NCBI RefSeq assembly: GCF_039023475.1
Contig: NZ_JBCHVB010000001.1
Coordinates: 1 to 64,000 of the forward strand
Length of the DNA stretch: 64,000 bases
Direction of reading: 5' to 3'
DNA from: Erwinia sp039023475
GTDB lineage: Bacteria; Pseudomonadota; Gammaproteobacteria; Enterobacterales; Enterobacteriaceae
In this document: piece by piece, positions 7,607 through 17,134 of the stretch
Position numbering within the stretch: position 1 is the first letter of the stretch
Layout: the number at the start of each line of letters is the position of its first letter
Made by a program: the position numbers and the translations under genes
The notes under the pieces: model-generated
The model's input: only the letters and a program-made list of their open reading frames with translations
Told to the model about the DNA's origin: nothing
The model's database searches: none

Positions 7607-9127
7607 ATGCGTTATGCATATCCGGGCAGCGATGATTCACTGGTTGTCCTTAAACCGCAGTATGGCAATTTCATCAATGGCGAGTTTGTGCCGCCGGTTA
7701 ACGGACAATATTTCTCTAATACCTCACCCGTTAATGGTTCCGTTATTGGGCAGTTCCCCCGTTCCGACAAAGAAGATGTGGAAAAAGCCCTCGACGCCGC
7801 GCACGCTGCGGCTGACGCCTGGGGGAAAACTTCCGTTCAGGCCCGCTCGCTGATCCTGCTGAAAATTGCCGACAGGCTTGAGGAGAATCTGGAATATATC
7901 GCCGTCAACGAAACCTGGGATAACGGCAAGCCGGTACGGGAAACGCTGGCGGCGGATCTGCCGCTGGCAGTCGACCATTTCCGCTATTTTGCGGGCTGCC
8001 TGCGCGCGCAGGAAGGATCGGCGGCGGAAATCGATGAATTTACGGCCGCCTATCACTTCCATGAACCGCTGGGCGTGGTGGCGCAGATCATCCCCTGGAA
8101 CTTTCCGCTGCTGATGGCGGCCTGGAAACTTGCTCCGGCCCTGGGCGCGGGTAACTGCGTGATCCTGAAACCCGCCGAGCAGACACCGCTCTCCATTACG
8201 CTGTTCGTGGAACTGATTGCCGATTTACTGCCGCAGGGAGTACTGAACGTGGTGCACGGCTTTGGCCGTGAGGCGGGTGAGGCGCTGGCGGGTAATTCCC
8301 GTATCGCCAAAGTGGCTTTCACCGGATCTACCGCCACCGGCGGGCACATTCTGGAACTGGCGGCCAAAAACCTGATCCCCTCCACCGTCGAACTGGGCGG
8401 TAAGTCACCGAATATCTTTTTTGAAGATATCATGCAGGCTGAACCTTCCTTTATCGAGAAAGCAGCAGAAGGCGTGGTGTTAGGGTTCCTCAATCAGGGC
8501 GAGGTCTGTACTTGTCCTTCCCGTGCGCTGGTGCAGGAATCGATCTATGAACCTTTTATGCAGGCCGTTATGAAAAGGGTGAAAACCATTCAGCGTGGCG
8601 ATCCTATGGATACGGCAACCATGGTCGGCGCACAGGCTTCCCAGCAGCAGTTTGATAAAATCCTTTCCTACCTGGAAATTGCGCAGCAAGAAGGGGCCGA
8701 AGTGCTTGCTGGTGGCGGCATTGAGAAACTGGAGGGGGAGCTGTCAACCGGCTACTACATCCAGCCGACGCTGCTAAAGGGAGACAACAGCATGCGCGTC
8801 TTCCAGGAGGAGATTTTCGGACCGGTGATAGGGATCACCACCTTTAAAGACGAGGCTGAAGCGATTGCCATCGCCAATGATTCGATCTACGGCCTGGGCG
8901 CCGGCGTCTGGACGCGGGATATCAACCGGGCTTACCGGGTGGGGCGGGCGCTGAAGGCGGGGCGGGTCTGGACAAACTGCTACCATCTTTATCCGGCACA
9001 CGCGGCCTTTGGCGGCTATAAGAAGTCCGGTATTGGGCGTGAAACCCACAAGATGATGCTGGATCACTATCAGCAAACCAAAAACCTGCTGGTCAGCTAC
9101 AGCGTCCAGCCGCTCGGCTTTTTCTGA
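7607..9127 (+). CDS. aldB: Aldehyde dehydrogenase AldB
   Basis: A cytoplasmic NAD(P)-dependent aldehyde dehydrogenase of 506 residues, close to E. coli AldB (512) along its whole length. Conserved blocks are QIIPWNFPLLMAAWKLAPAL (Asn of the oxyanion hole), the FTGSTATGG nucleotide loop, ELGGKSPNIFF with the general-base Glu, and the catalytic Cys in NQGEVCTCPSRALVQES. EEIFGPV and the C-terminal YKKSGIGRETHKMML are also present. E. coli AldB oxidises acetaldehyde and similar aldehydes under RpoS and Crp control. AAGGAG precedes the ATG. A large hairpin follows the stop. Confidence 0.94.
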   Translation: MRYAYPGSDDSLVVLKPQYGNFINGEFVPPVNGQYFSNTSPVNGSVIGQFPRSDKEDVEKALDAAHAAADAWGKTSVQARSLILLKIADRLEENLEYIAVNETWDNGKPVRETLAADLPLAVDHFRYFAGCLRAQEGSAAEIDEFTAAYHFHEPLGVVAQIIPWNFPLLMAAWKLAPALGAGNCVILKPAEQTPLSITLFVELIADLLPQGVLNVVHGFGREAGEALAGNSRIAKVAFTGSTATGGHILELAAKNLIPSTVELGGKSPNIFFEDIMQAEPSFIEKAAEGVVLGFLNQGEVCTCPSRALVQESIYEPFMQAVMKRVKTIQRGDPMDTATMVGAQASQQQFDKILSYLEIAQQEGAEVLAGGGIEKLEGELSTGYYIQPTLLKGDNSMRVFQEEIFGPVIGITTFKDEAEAIAIANDSIYGLGAGVWTRDINRAYRVGRALKAGRVWTNCYHLYPAHAAFGGYKKSGIGRETHKMMLDHYQQTKNLLVSYSVQPLGFF

Positions 9128-9135
9128 TGCATGCC

Positions 9136-9180
9136 TGAGCGCCCGGTCCAGGTCACCCTGCGGGCCGGGCGCTCAGCTTC
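9136..9180 (+). terminator. Hairpin after aldB
   Basis: TGAGCGCCCGG (9136-9146) pairs with CCGGGCGCTCA (9165-9175). The T run is weak (CTTCGTTTTA), so termination efficiency is uncertain. Confidence 0.55.
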
Positions 9181-9257
9181 GTTTTATCTCTTGCCGGTTA
9201 TCACTTTTCTGCTCCCACACAGCGCCAGCTATCCCCACCGCTGGCGCGAGTAGCGTT

Positions 9258-11480
9258 TTATGGGAACTCTTTCTTAGCGGAAAGCAGCTTGCCGATTTGC
9301 GCTTCCGGCACTGCCTGGGAGAAAAGATAACCCTGAAGCTGATTGCATCCCGCCTCGGCCAGTACGGCCATCTGGCCGCTGGTCTCCACGCCTTCTGCGG
9401 TAACCGTCAGCCCCATCGCCTGACCCAGTTTGATCACCGATTCAATAATGGCGCCTGAGTTCTCGGTGACGCCCAGCGACTGGGTGAACGAGCGGTCAAT
9501 TTTGATTTTATCGACGGAAAAGTGGCTGAGATAGTTCAGGCTGGAATAGCCGGTACCAAAGTCGTCCAGCGCGATGCGGAATCCCGCTTCACGAAGACTG
9601 GCCATAATTTCCTGCGCGCTTTTTTCATCCTCAATCAGTACGCCTTCGGTGATCTCCAGCTCAATACGTGATGGCAGCGTATTCTCCTCCTTCACGATAG
9701 CCTTCACCCGTTCGACAAACCCCGCCGCCCTGAACTGTAGCGGCGAAACGTTGACCGCAATGGTTAACGCCGGCCAGGCCAGCGATACCCGGCACGCTTC
9801 ACGCAGCACCCACTCGCCTACCTGGATAATCAGCCCCATCTCTTCGGCCAGCGGAATAAATTCGCCGGGAGAAATGGCGCCGTGGACGGGGTGATTCCAG
9901 CGCATCAGCGCCTCCAGCCCGACCACCTCTTTCCCGGAAATATCCATCAGCGGCTGATAGTAGACCGCCAGATCCTGTTTGTTTTGCAGCGCCATACGCA
10001 GATCGGAAGCGACCTGCTGGCGTGTTTTCAGTGATTCATCCATGACCCTTTCAAACAGCTGATACTGTCCGCGTCCCTGGCTTTTTGCTTCATAAAGTGC
10101 AATATCCGCTTTACGCATCATCTCACTGCGGTCGATCGCGTCGTCAGGAGCCATCGACACGCCGATGCTGACGCCAATCCAGGTTTCGCTACCCAGCAAC
10201 GTGAACGGCAGAGAGAGGGCCGCGATGATCCGCTCGCACAGCGCCTGTGCGACGTCGGGAGTGCGGATGTTGGGCACCACGACGACAAATTCATCACCGC
10301 CCAGCCGGCCAACGGTATCTTTCTCCGAAACCAGTCCGTTCAGGCGGTGTCCCACTTCGATAATTAACTCATCCCCGGCGTGATGCCCGTAGGTGTCATT
10401 AACCAGCTTAAAGCGGTCGAGATCCAACAGTAACAGCGCGATATGTTCATCACTGCGCGTCATCTTGCCCAGAGCCTGAGTGAGGCGCTCTTCCACCAGT
10501 GCCCGGTTGGGCAGGCCGGTCAGCACGTCATGGAATGCCAGGTGCTGGGCCTGCGCTTCGCTGGCGCTCAGCTGGAGCAAAGACTGGGAAAGCGTCAGCG
10601 AAGAGAGCCAGAGACGACGCAGCATAACGGCGCAGATCAGGGCGATGATCAGGACGACGATAAAAACCAGTGGGCCGAGCAGATGCAGCATACGCGTACC
10701 GGGCTGGTCAGGCTGCCAGGCGAGATACCCCAGCGGTTGACCTTCCCGGCTGGTTAGCAGGTAGTTTGCGCCTTTGCGGGTGGGATTGCCGTCCACATAG
10801 CGAAGCGCCTTGAGCAAACTGCGCTGAGAGAGGGAATCCAGATAGTGGCGGTCGAGGTATTTAACGCTGACGAGGGTAAAGCGCCCGGGCTGGCCCTGGT
10901 CACCCGCTATTTTGCCTGCGGCTATAACGACGGGGCGCTTATCAATCAGCGTAAAATCGATAGCCTGATGGCGCTCGCCGTCGCCGGAAGTCTTCGCGGT
11001 GAAGGTATTAAGTAAATGGGCGACCGACGGCTGCAAATGCGCAAACTGCTCAGGCGGTACATTTTTGCCATTCTCCCATCGATAGAGCGGTTTTCCTGCC
11101 TGATCCAGTATGTAAACCAGCTGGTGGCCAAACATTGAAGATAGCCAGTCTCCCACGTTCTGATTGAGCCAGAGCGTATCCTGCGGATTAGTGGCTAAAT
11201 GCTGTCCCAGCGGCAGCCAGAGCGCCAGGCTGCGGTGCTGTTCAATCATCTCCTCAAGACTTTGCGAAAGAGACGTTCTGATGATCTGCTGCTGCTGGGC
11301 AGCCGCATCGGCGTTGCTTCTGGCCGTTGCCCAGAAGACGGTAAAACTGGCGGCGATAAAGGTAATCGCCAGCACCAGCACCAGTGGCAGAAGGATCTCA
11401 CGCAGAAAGTGAGCGCGAAAGTTGTCTGTTATTTTCATCTTTTTTATCAACCTTTTCTGCGCCTGTAGCGCGGCGTTCAT
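9258..11480 (-). CDS. Membrane GGDEF-EAL c-di-GMP protein
   Basis: A 740-residue inner-membrane protein. A first membrane segment (about 30-53) and a second (about 265-290) bracket a periplasmic sensor of about 210 residues, possibly CHASE4-like. GGDEF follows with RLGGDEFVVVV intact, so cyclase activity is possible; no RxxD inhibitory site is seen five residues upstream. The EAL domain keeps EALMRWNHP, AVNVSPLQF, ELEITEG, DDFGTGYSSL, KIKIDRSF and AEGVET, so it looks catalytically competent as a phosphodiesterase. ATG 11480 lies immediately after AGAGGG; ATG 11438 is an alternative. It is a single gene facing away from hemB. Confidence 0.92.
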   Translation of the reverse strand: MNAALQAQKRLIKKMKITDNFRAHFLREILLPLVLVLAITFIAASFTVFWATARSNADAAAQQQQIIRTSLSQSLEEMIEQHRSLALWLPLGQHLATNPQDTLWLNQNVGDWLSSMFGHQLVYILDQAGKPLYRWENGKNVPPEQFAHLQPSVAHLLNTFTAKTSGDGERHQAIDFTLIDKRPVVIAAGKIAGDQGQPGRFTLVSVKYLDRHYLDSLSQRSLLKALRYVDGNPTRKGANYLLTSREGQPLGYLAWQPDQPGTRMLHLLGPLVFIVVLIIALICAVMLRRLWLSSLTLSQSLLQLSASEAQAQHLAFHDVLTGLPNRALVEERLTQALGKMTRSDEHIALLLLDLDRFKLVNDTYGHHAGDELIIEVGHRLNGLVSEKDTVGRLGGDEFVVVVPNIRTPDVAQALCERIIAALSLPFTLLGSETWIGVSIGVSMAPDDAIDRSEMMRKADIALYEAKSQGRGQYQLFERVMDESLKTRQQVASDLRMALQNKQDLAVYYQPLMDISGKEVVGLEALMRWNHPVHGAISPGEFIPLAEEMGLIIQVGEWVLREACRVSLAWPALTIAVNVSPLQFRAAGFVERVKAIVKEENTLPSRIELEITEGVLIEDEKSAQEIMASLREAGFRIALDDFGTGYSSLNYLSHFSVDKIKIDRSFTQSLGVTENSGAIIESVIKLGQAMGLTVTAEGVETSGQMAVLAEAGCNQLQGYLFSQAVPEAQIGKLLSAKKEFP

Positions 11481-11652
11481 CCCTCTTTGAGGCTAGCATA
11501 AAAACCGTTTAACCGGTTCAGGCTCCCCCTGGCGGGGGCTCCTGTATTTTTCAGCATTGTTATCAGCGCTTCCTGGCGAAGGCATTAATGTTTTTTAACC
11601 TTATCGGGGCAGATTTATGACCTGATAACGGGGCCCCGTTACAAACCGACGG

Positions 11653-13002
11653 TCACTCATTCTTATCCACTTTGTCGGCCAGCTTTGCCTGACGCCAGTT
11701 CAGCAGCGGCGTGACGGAAATCCCGTGTATCACCACGCTGGCGACGACCAGAGTAAAAGCCATATTCGCCATCCGCGTGGCTTCATCCCCGGCAAGTCCG
11801 TGCGTATAGGCCCAGGCGGTGTAGTTAATGCTGCCGATGCCCCGGATCCCCAACCATCCCAGCGCCAGTCGCTGTCTTGGCAGCGTCTTCGTTCCCATGG
11901 TGACAAGCCATACGGAGAGAGGGCGAATAACCACAAAGAGCAGGGCGGCCATTATCAGCCCTTCGGGGTCCCAGTGCTGCGCCAGCGTCACGCCCAGCAC
12001 GATAATAATGATGGCGGCCAGCAGCCGTTCGACCGTATCGCCAAACGACAGCGCATCGCCGACGATCAGGCCGGCTGAACTGGCAGGAGTGGTTTCCCCC
12101 TTTTCATGCCGGATATGGGGATTGATCATAACTTCCGCAGGTGGGCGGTGTGCGCTGTCTGTAAAGCTGTCCGCGGGCAGGCGATAAGTCACCCGCACCT
12201 CGGCGCGGCGTAGTCCGACGCCAGCGGCAAAGGCGGCCAGGAAGCCTGATGCATCCACTTCCTGCGCGAGAGAATAGCAGAGGGCGATCAGCGCCAGCGC
12301 CAGACAATCATTAGGCGCCACATCCTGATGCGCATGCCGTAAATGAGTGACGTACTGACCGACAAAGCGGCCCATGATAAAGCCGATACCTACTCCGCCC
12401 AGGATAGCCCACAGCAGGTCAACCAGCGCCCAGTGCCCTAATGCTTCCAGCGTAAAGCCGTCGGGGCTGGTCATCAGCAGCATCGCCAGCATCAGCAACG
12501 GCAGGGCCGTGCCGTCATTCATCCCCGCTTCGCTGGAAAGCGATACGCGCAGGTTGTCATCATCGCGGGCGTCGTTAACGGAAATCAGACTGGCCAGGAC
12601 CGGGTCGGTCGGCGCCACAATCGCCCCAAACGCCAGGGACATTAGCCACGACAGGCCGAAGAGATAGTGTGAAGCGAGCGTTACGCCACCTACCGTCAGC
12701 AACATACCGGGAAAAGCCAGCCGCAGCCCGGTTTTCCAGCCCGGACTTTTCAGCGGCATTCTCAGCTTGAGGCCGGTAATAAAGAGCGAGGCGGCCATGG
12801 CGATTTCAGTCAGATTTTTTGTCAGCTCAGCGTGGGCGGCGATATCTATTCGCAGCTGGTCGAGCACCCAGGGCCCGCAGATCACGCCAGTGGCCAGATA
12901 AACGGCAAATACCGTCACCGGGCCCCGTTTAATCCAGCCGGAGGCCAGCGTCATCAATAAAAGTAATCCGCCGACGGCGGCGGTCCAGCCAAGAAAGCCC
13001 AT
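11653..13002 (-). CDS. CPA1-family Na+/H+ or K+/H+ antiporter
   Basis: A 449-residue polytopic protein of the NhaP-like CPA1 group, exchanging cytoplasmic cations for protons. It has about 12 hydrophobic segments, with GAIVAPTDPVLASLI (helix 4 type) and EAGMNDGTALPLLML, whose Asn-Asp pair is the ion-binding motif of electroneutral exchangers. A charged insert (about 290-325, HRPPAEVMINPH) splits the later helices. I chose ATG 13002, preceded by AGGAGAAAAGGAAAG; the open frame continues to 13191 but those 63 residues are basic, lack similarity and probably lie in the leader. Cation preference is unknown. Confidence 0.85.
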   Translation of the reverse strand: MGFLGWTAAVGGLLLLMTLASGWIKRGPVTVFAVYLATGVICGPWVLDQLRIDIAAHAELTKNLTEIAMAASLFITGLKLRMPLKSPGWKTGLRLAFPGMLLTVGGVTLASHYLFGLSWLMSLAFGAIVAPTDPVLASLISVNDARDDDNLRVSLSSEAGMNDGTALPLLMLAMLLMTSPDGFTLEALGHWALVDLLWAILGGVGIGFIMGRFVGQYVTHLRHAHQDVAPNDCLALALIALCYSLAQEVDASGFLAAFAAGVGLRRAEVRVTYRLPADSFTDSAHRPPAEVMINPHIRHEKGETTPASSAGLIVGDALSFGDTVERLLAAIIIIVLGVTLAQHWDPEGLIMAALLFVVIRPLSVWLVTMGTKTLPRQRLALGWLGIRGIGSINYTAWAYTHGLAGDEATRMANMAFTLVVASVVIHGISVTPLLNWRQAKLADKVDKNE

Positions 13003-13291
13003 CTTTCCTTTTCTCCTCTGTTTTTCGTTAACAGTATGGACGCTATCGGGAAAGCGCACCGGGTAGCTGGCTGAAAAGAGCCCCTTATCAGAATAAAAGA
13101 AGGGCCTTTCACGCCTGAAGCGGTCTCTTTTGCCCGCCTGCTGAGAGGCGTTACACTTTCTGTGCCGTAAACCTGCCCGTCCGGTCGGCAACCATTGTCA
13201 TGACGCCGCCAGAGGTATACTGTTAGCAGACTCATTTTTTGTCACCGCTGGCGCTTGCCTGCCGGTGATTCTTCGCTAAATCGAGGTTGTC

Positions 13292-14269
13292 TTGTCCACT
13301 CTCTCTCTCAGCCAGCGTCCACGACGTCTGCGCCAGACCCCATCGCTTCGCACCCTTTTTCAGGAATCCTCACTGAGCATCAACGATCTGGCGCTGCCGA
13401 TCTTTGTTGAGGAGGGCCTTGATGACTACAAAGCGATTCAGGCCATGCCGGGCGTGATGCGCATTCCCGAAAAGCGTCTGGCGTACGAAATTGAACGTAT
13501 TGCCAAAGCCGGCATCCGTTCCGTTATGACCTTCGGCATTTCTCACCATACTGATGCGGATGGCAGCGATACCTGGCAGGAGAATGGGCTGGTCTCCCGC
13601 ATGTCACGTATCTGCAAAGATGCCGTGCCGGAAATGATCGTTATGTCCGATACCTGCTTTTGCGAATACACCACGCACGGACATTGTGGCGTACTGCACG
13701 ATCACGGCGTGGACAACGATGCGACACTCGTTAACCTGGGCAGGCAGGCCGTTGCCGCCGCGCGTGCCGGGGCAGATTTTATCGCCCCCTCCGCCGCGAT
13801 GGACGGTCAGGTCGCCGCTATTCGTCAGGCGCTGGATGAAGCCGGATTTACCCAGACGGCGATCATGTCCTACTCCACCAAGTTCGCTTCCTCTTTCTAC
13901 GGCCCGTTCCGTGAAGCCGCGGGTACCTCGCTGAAGGGCGATCGTAAGACTTACCAGATGAACCCGATGAATCGCCGCGAGGCGCTTCGGGAGTCGCTAA
14001 TCGATCAGGCCGAAGGTGCAGATGCCCTGATGGTGAAACCGGCGGGGGCTTATCTGGATATTATTCGCGACGTGCGTGAACATACCAATCTGCCGCTGGC
14101 CGCCTATCAGGTGAGCGGTGAGTACGCGATGATTAAATTTGCCGCGCAGGCTGGCGCTATCAGCGAGCAGGATGTGGTGCTGGAAAGCCTGGGCGCCATC
14201 AAACGCGCCGGTGCCGATTTGATCTTCAGCTACTTCGCGCTCGATCTGGCTGAGAAAAAACTGCTGTAG
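13292..14269 (+). CDS. hemB: Porphobilinogen synthase (ALA dehydratase)
   Basis: HemB condenses two 5-aminolevulinate molecules to porphobilinogen in cytosolic haem synthesis. The 325 residues match E. coli HemB (324). Seen are the metal-binding cysteines in DTCFCEYTTHGHCGV (about 120-134), the Schiff-base lysines in SYSTKFASSFYGPF and LMVKPAGAYLD, and the C-terminal FSYFALDLAEKKL. The only start that agrees with homologues is TTG at 13292, after GAGG, so a weak TTG start is used for an essential gene. Expressed alone. Confidence 0.96.
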   Translation: MSTLSLSQRPRRLRQTPSLRTLFQESSLSINDLALPIFVEEGLDDYKAIQAMPGVMRIPEKRLAYEIERIAKAGIRSVMTFGISHHTDADGSDTWQENGLVSRMSRICKDAVPEMIVMSDTCFCEYTTHGHCGVLHDHGVDNDATLVNLGRQAVAAARAGADFIAPSAAMDGQVAAIRQALDEAGFTQTAIMSYSTKFASSFYGPFREAAGTSLKGDRKTYQMNPMNRREALRESLIDQAEGADALMVKPAGAYLDIIRDVREHTNLPLAAYQVSGEYAMIKFAAQAGAISEQDVVLESLGAIKRAGADLIFSYFALDLAEKKLL

Positions 14270-14496
14270 TTCTTCTGGTTAAAAAACGCTGAAGTAGGGT
14301 TTTGTTTGCTGGCAGCGTGGCTGCTCAGTGAGTACAGGCCGATCGTAAAGACGCAAAAGGCGTCGTCCCTGACAGCTTGGCCCGCGCCGTCCATGGCGCG
14401 GGACGCTTTACTTTCCGGCCTGTACTCCCTTCGCTTTGACATTATTCGTCGCCTGAACCCCTCCTCAGACCGGTTTTTTAACCGGCGTGGAGCGAA

Positions 14497-14805
14497 TTAC
14501 TCCACCACCTCCGAAATCCATTTTACCGGCGTGATATTGCTGAAGTTGGCGACGTCGGCAACCAGTTCGTCAGCGTGGCCCTCCATGCCTTTTTCCAGAT
14601 CCTCCAGCGAGGCGCAGAAAATGTGGCAGCCTGCAACATAAGGCACCGGGCTGCCATCCTGGCTGGCGATGATTTTATCGATAGACCAGGAGTGGCAGTA
14701 GTCACCCATGCGTTCCTTAATAAGCGGCAGGTGCACGTCACGGTAGTAATCATGGTCGAAGGTGCCGTTTTCAATGTTCGGATACATCACGCTGTATTTA
14801 ATCAA
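14497..14805 (-). CDS. EthD-family small protein
   Basis: A 102-residue dimeric alpha/beta-barrel-type protein of the EthD family. It has the MIKYSVMYPN start, HDYYRDVHLPLIKERMGD (the His/Lys helix typical of EthD) and PYVAGCHIFCASLEDLEKGM. Such proteins support degradation or modification of small organic compounds; the role here is unknown. The start is TTG 14805, seven bases after AGAGG. It is a single gene between hemB and a VOC gene. Confidence 0.8.
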   Translation of the reverse strand: MIKYSVMYPNIENGTFDHDYYRDVHLPLIKERMGDYCHSWSIDKIIASQDGSPVPYVAGCHIFCASLEDLEKGMEGHADELVADVANFSNITPVKWISEVVE

Positions 14806-15010
14806 AATAATACCTCTGTTGCGGTTTAGCCGTCCTCACAGTATAGCGAGCCTTGAAGCGGATGGATTAGCGCTCCGGGCCTGGCTGGCCACTTTCTCTG
14901 TAACGGGACGTTAAGGCATTCATCGTCATTTACAGGTTGTTAAGCAACTCTTACTTAATTACAACATACTGAGGGCTTATCTGGCCGTGCCAGTCCGCTG
15001 CTGAGGCCGC

Positions 15011-15430
15011 TTATTCGATGTGCTGGCTGAAGCGAAGAAGGTAGCCATCCGGATCCTGAACCAGAAACTCTCTCTGGCAGGCTTCCGTCTCCCCCGTACT
15101 GTAGTAACTATCACGAAGCGTACGGTAGAGTGGAACATCATGGGCCTGCAGACGAGCCACAATGGGTTCAACCTCATCCACTTCAATCTGAAAATTGATG
15201 CCCCGGCCCAGCGGATGCACAAGGTCTGCGGTATTCCAGCCTTGTGGATGCTGCTGCTCCAGCATCAGCTGCGCCTCGCCGAAACAGATATAGGCAAATT
15301 CCGGCTCGTTGCGCCTTATCATGACGGTAAAGCCGAGGACATCGACGTAAAAATGGAGGGAAGCAGGAAAATCCGTTACGGTCAGTTCGGGAACCATCGC
15401 GTTCCAGTACGTCGCTTTGCCATCCGCCAT
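15011..15430 (-). CDS. VOC-family (glyoxalase/bleomycin-resistance-like) protein
   Basis: A 139-residue vicinal-oxygen-chelate fold protein with two beta-alpha-beta-beta-beta modules: VPELTVTDFPASLHFYVDVL, then INFQIEVDEVEPIVARL, and the metal-ligand strand REFLVQDPDGYLLRFSQ. It resembles bleomycin-binding proteins, but substrate or resistance cannot be claimed. ATG 15430 is preferred because AGGAG lies eight bases upstream; an in-frame ATG six codons earlier lacks a site. Confidence 0.82.
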   Translation of the reverse strand: MADGKATYWNAMVPELTVTDFPASLHFYVDVLGFTVMIRRNEPEFAYICFGEAQLMLEQQHPQGWNTADLVHPLGRGINFQIEVDEVEPIVARLQAHDVPLYRTLRDSYYSTGETEACQREFLVQDPDGYLLRFSQHIE

Positions 15431-15576
15431 TACAGTCTCCTTTTTCAACTGAAGCTACCTGCGTTAAACAATGTGCACTCTCTTTGCGGTGACATCCGGC
15501 AGGCCTGACAAATCCCCCTGACAGCCAGCACAGCCGTGCCGGGAATGGCGGGCTGCACCTGGCTCAAACGTCAGAA

Positions 15577-16401
15577 TTATTTCACGGACAAGCTGGTTGG
15601 GCTTTCGCCGCCAAAAGCGACAGGTAAAACGCTTTTCCGACGAAACCACATCGCAAAGAAACCTACGATCAGTAAAAACTCTGCCAGATCGCCACCGTAA
15701 TACATCCATTGTGCCGCGCTCTGAATTTCAGTCAGGCTGGCCGGCGTCCCCTGCGGATAGCCATAAGCAAACATCAGTTTTCCGAGCACCGCGTGGGCAG
15801 CCGTTGCGACAAAAACCACCGAGAGACGGGTAACCCAACCAGGACGGCGCGGCGCAGGGTCTGGCCCGGCGATGGACCAGGTAAAAAGGTAGCCTGAGAG
15901 CACAAAATGCAGATGGAGAAAAATAAACAGGCCAGGGTGGGACATGCAGTGGAGATAGAGCGGCGTCAGGTAGAGCAGATACATGCCGCCAATATCGAGA
16001 AAAGCAGCCGTTACCGGATGGATCAAAAACCGGACCGGCCTGACATTGAGAAAGCTCATCACACGGCGCGCGGCCTGCGGAGGAATGCTGCGCAGTAACA
16101 GGGTACCGGGAGCGCCAAAAACGAGCCCGAGCGGGCCGAACATGCCCAGAAACAGGTGCTGGACCATATGGCCGCGCAAATCCTGATGCGCCCATATAGC
16201 CAGAGGCGGGAGCATGGCAGCAATAATAAGCGCTGTCCCGGCGCTATAGCTCGCGATGCGCCAGAGACTCCATCCGGATCTTTTACGTAGCCGGACGGCA
16301 GCCATCAGGTAAAGGCAAAGCAGTAGCGCAGGCAGGATCACTAATAACACCAGCAGTAGCGTTGATCCCCCCATGCTGCCGTGATGTGTCATCGGCTCCA
16401 T
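15577..16401 (-). CDS. CtaG-type cytochrome c oxidase assembly protein (caa3_CtaG family)
   Basis: A 274-residue inner-membrane protein with seven or so membrane helices, matching the caa3_CtaG family. Seen are MVQHLFLGMFGPLGLVFGAP with its His, the HCMSHPGLFIFLHLHFVLSGYL histidine cluster, and AAHAVLGKLMFAYG. Homologues are linked to copper insertion or oxidase assembly. Its ATG lies three bases after the stop of the upstream DUF2243 gene, so the two are translationally coupled. No oxidase genes are near, as is usual for this pair in enteric and plant-associated bacteria. Confidence 0.86.
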   Translation of the reverse strand: MEPMTHHGSMGGSTLLLVLLVILPALLLCLYLMAAVRLRKRSGWSLWRIASYSAGTALIIAAMLPPLAIWAHQDLRGHMVQHLFLGMFGPLGLVFGAPGTLLLRSIPPQAARRVMSFLNVRPVRFLIHPVTAAFLDIGGMYLLYLTPLYLHCMSHPGLFIFLHLHFVLSGYLFTWSIAGPDPAPRRPGWVTRLSVVFVATAAHAVLGKLMFAYGYPQGTPASLTEIQSAAQWMYYGGDLAEFLLIVGFFAMWFRRKSVLPVAFGGESPTSLSVK

Positions 16402-16404
16402 GGT

Positions 16405-16881
16405 TTATTTTCCCGTGCGGCGTCGTGCCGCCGCGCGTGAACGGCGTAAAATCAGGAAGCCAGTCAGCAGCAGCAGCAGGCCAAAACCGTTCCATGCCAG
16501 ATCGTAGGGCAGAATATTGTCAACGTAGCGAATCTGATGCAGCCCGAGGAGCTTATGGTCGATGATGCCGTCAAAGAGCTGAAAGCCGCCCATCCCTAAA
16601 AAGAAACCTGCCCAGGCAGAGGACTTATCCAGCGCACCGCTTGTCCGCAGGTTGTGGAACATAAAAAAGCCGAGCACAAAAAAGATCAGCTCTGCCGAAT
16701 GCAGCAAGCCATCCGAGAACAGGGCGAACATGGGCGTGGACCAGTCAAAAAAATGGTGCCATGCCAGCATCTGATGAAACACGATTTCATCGATGGCCGC
16801 CATCATACCGACGCCAAGCGGAAGGGTGGCAAGCAGTGAGCGGCGCAAATCGGTGTTGTTTGTCGTGGAAGAAGAGGACAC
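16405..16881 (-). CDS. DUF2243 membrane protein
   Basis: A 158-residue protein with four membrane segments and conserved histidines (EIVFHQMLAWHHFFDWS, about 27-43; FDGIIDHKLLGLHQIRYV, about 100-117), which match DUF2243. It is commonly paired with CtaG-like proteins and may bind a metal or haem. The function is unknown. It is transcribed with and immediately before the ctaG-like gene. Confidence 0.85.
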   Translation of the reverse strand: MSSSSTTNNTDLRRSLLATLPLGVGMMAAIDEIVFHQMLAWHHFFDWSTPMFALFSDGLLHSAELIFFVLGFFMFHNLRTSGALDKSSAWAGFFLGMGGFQLFDGIIDHKLLGLHQIRYVDNILPYDLAWNGFGLLLLLTGFLILRRSRAAARRRTGK

Positions 16882-17134
16882 AGCATTCTCCTGTTGATGG
16901 CCTGTTACTGTTAAGCAGAGCGAATAAATAACAGTAGTTGAGTCAGGCAGGAGTTCAATTCTGACGGCGCTTATTTTTAAGCTTACTCACTGTTTTTGCC
17001 CATTAAACAGGTTGCAGTGAATGCGCGCTATTTATCCATTCCCCTGCATTATTATTTAAATCCTGACGCCAGGAGACAAAAGTAATGCCGGTCGAGGGTC
17101 GGGGAAGCTGAACCGGCATTTAGGCGCGTCGGGA
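16882..17134. other. Intergenic region upstream of the DUF2243 gene
   Basis: About 250 bases contain the DUF2243 promoter area and the 3' side of the ROK kinase gene. No clear gene or operator was recognised. Confidence 0.3.

Noticed and set aside
11653..13191. Longer form of the antiporter starting at 13191
   Set aside because: The extra 63 residues are strongly basic and unlike a membrane-protein start, while ATG 13002 has an excellent ribosome site.
14380..14403. GC-rich hairpin CCCGCGCC/GGCGCGGG after hemB
   Set aside because: No T run follows, so I do not list it as an intrinsic terminator.
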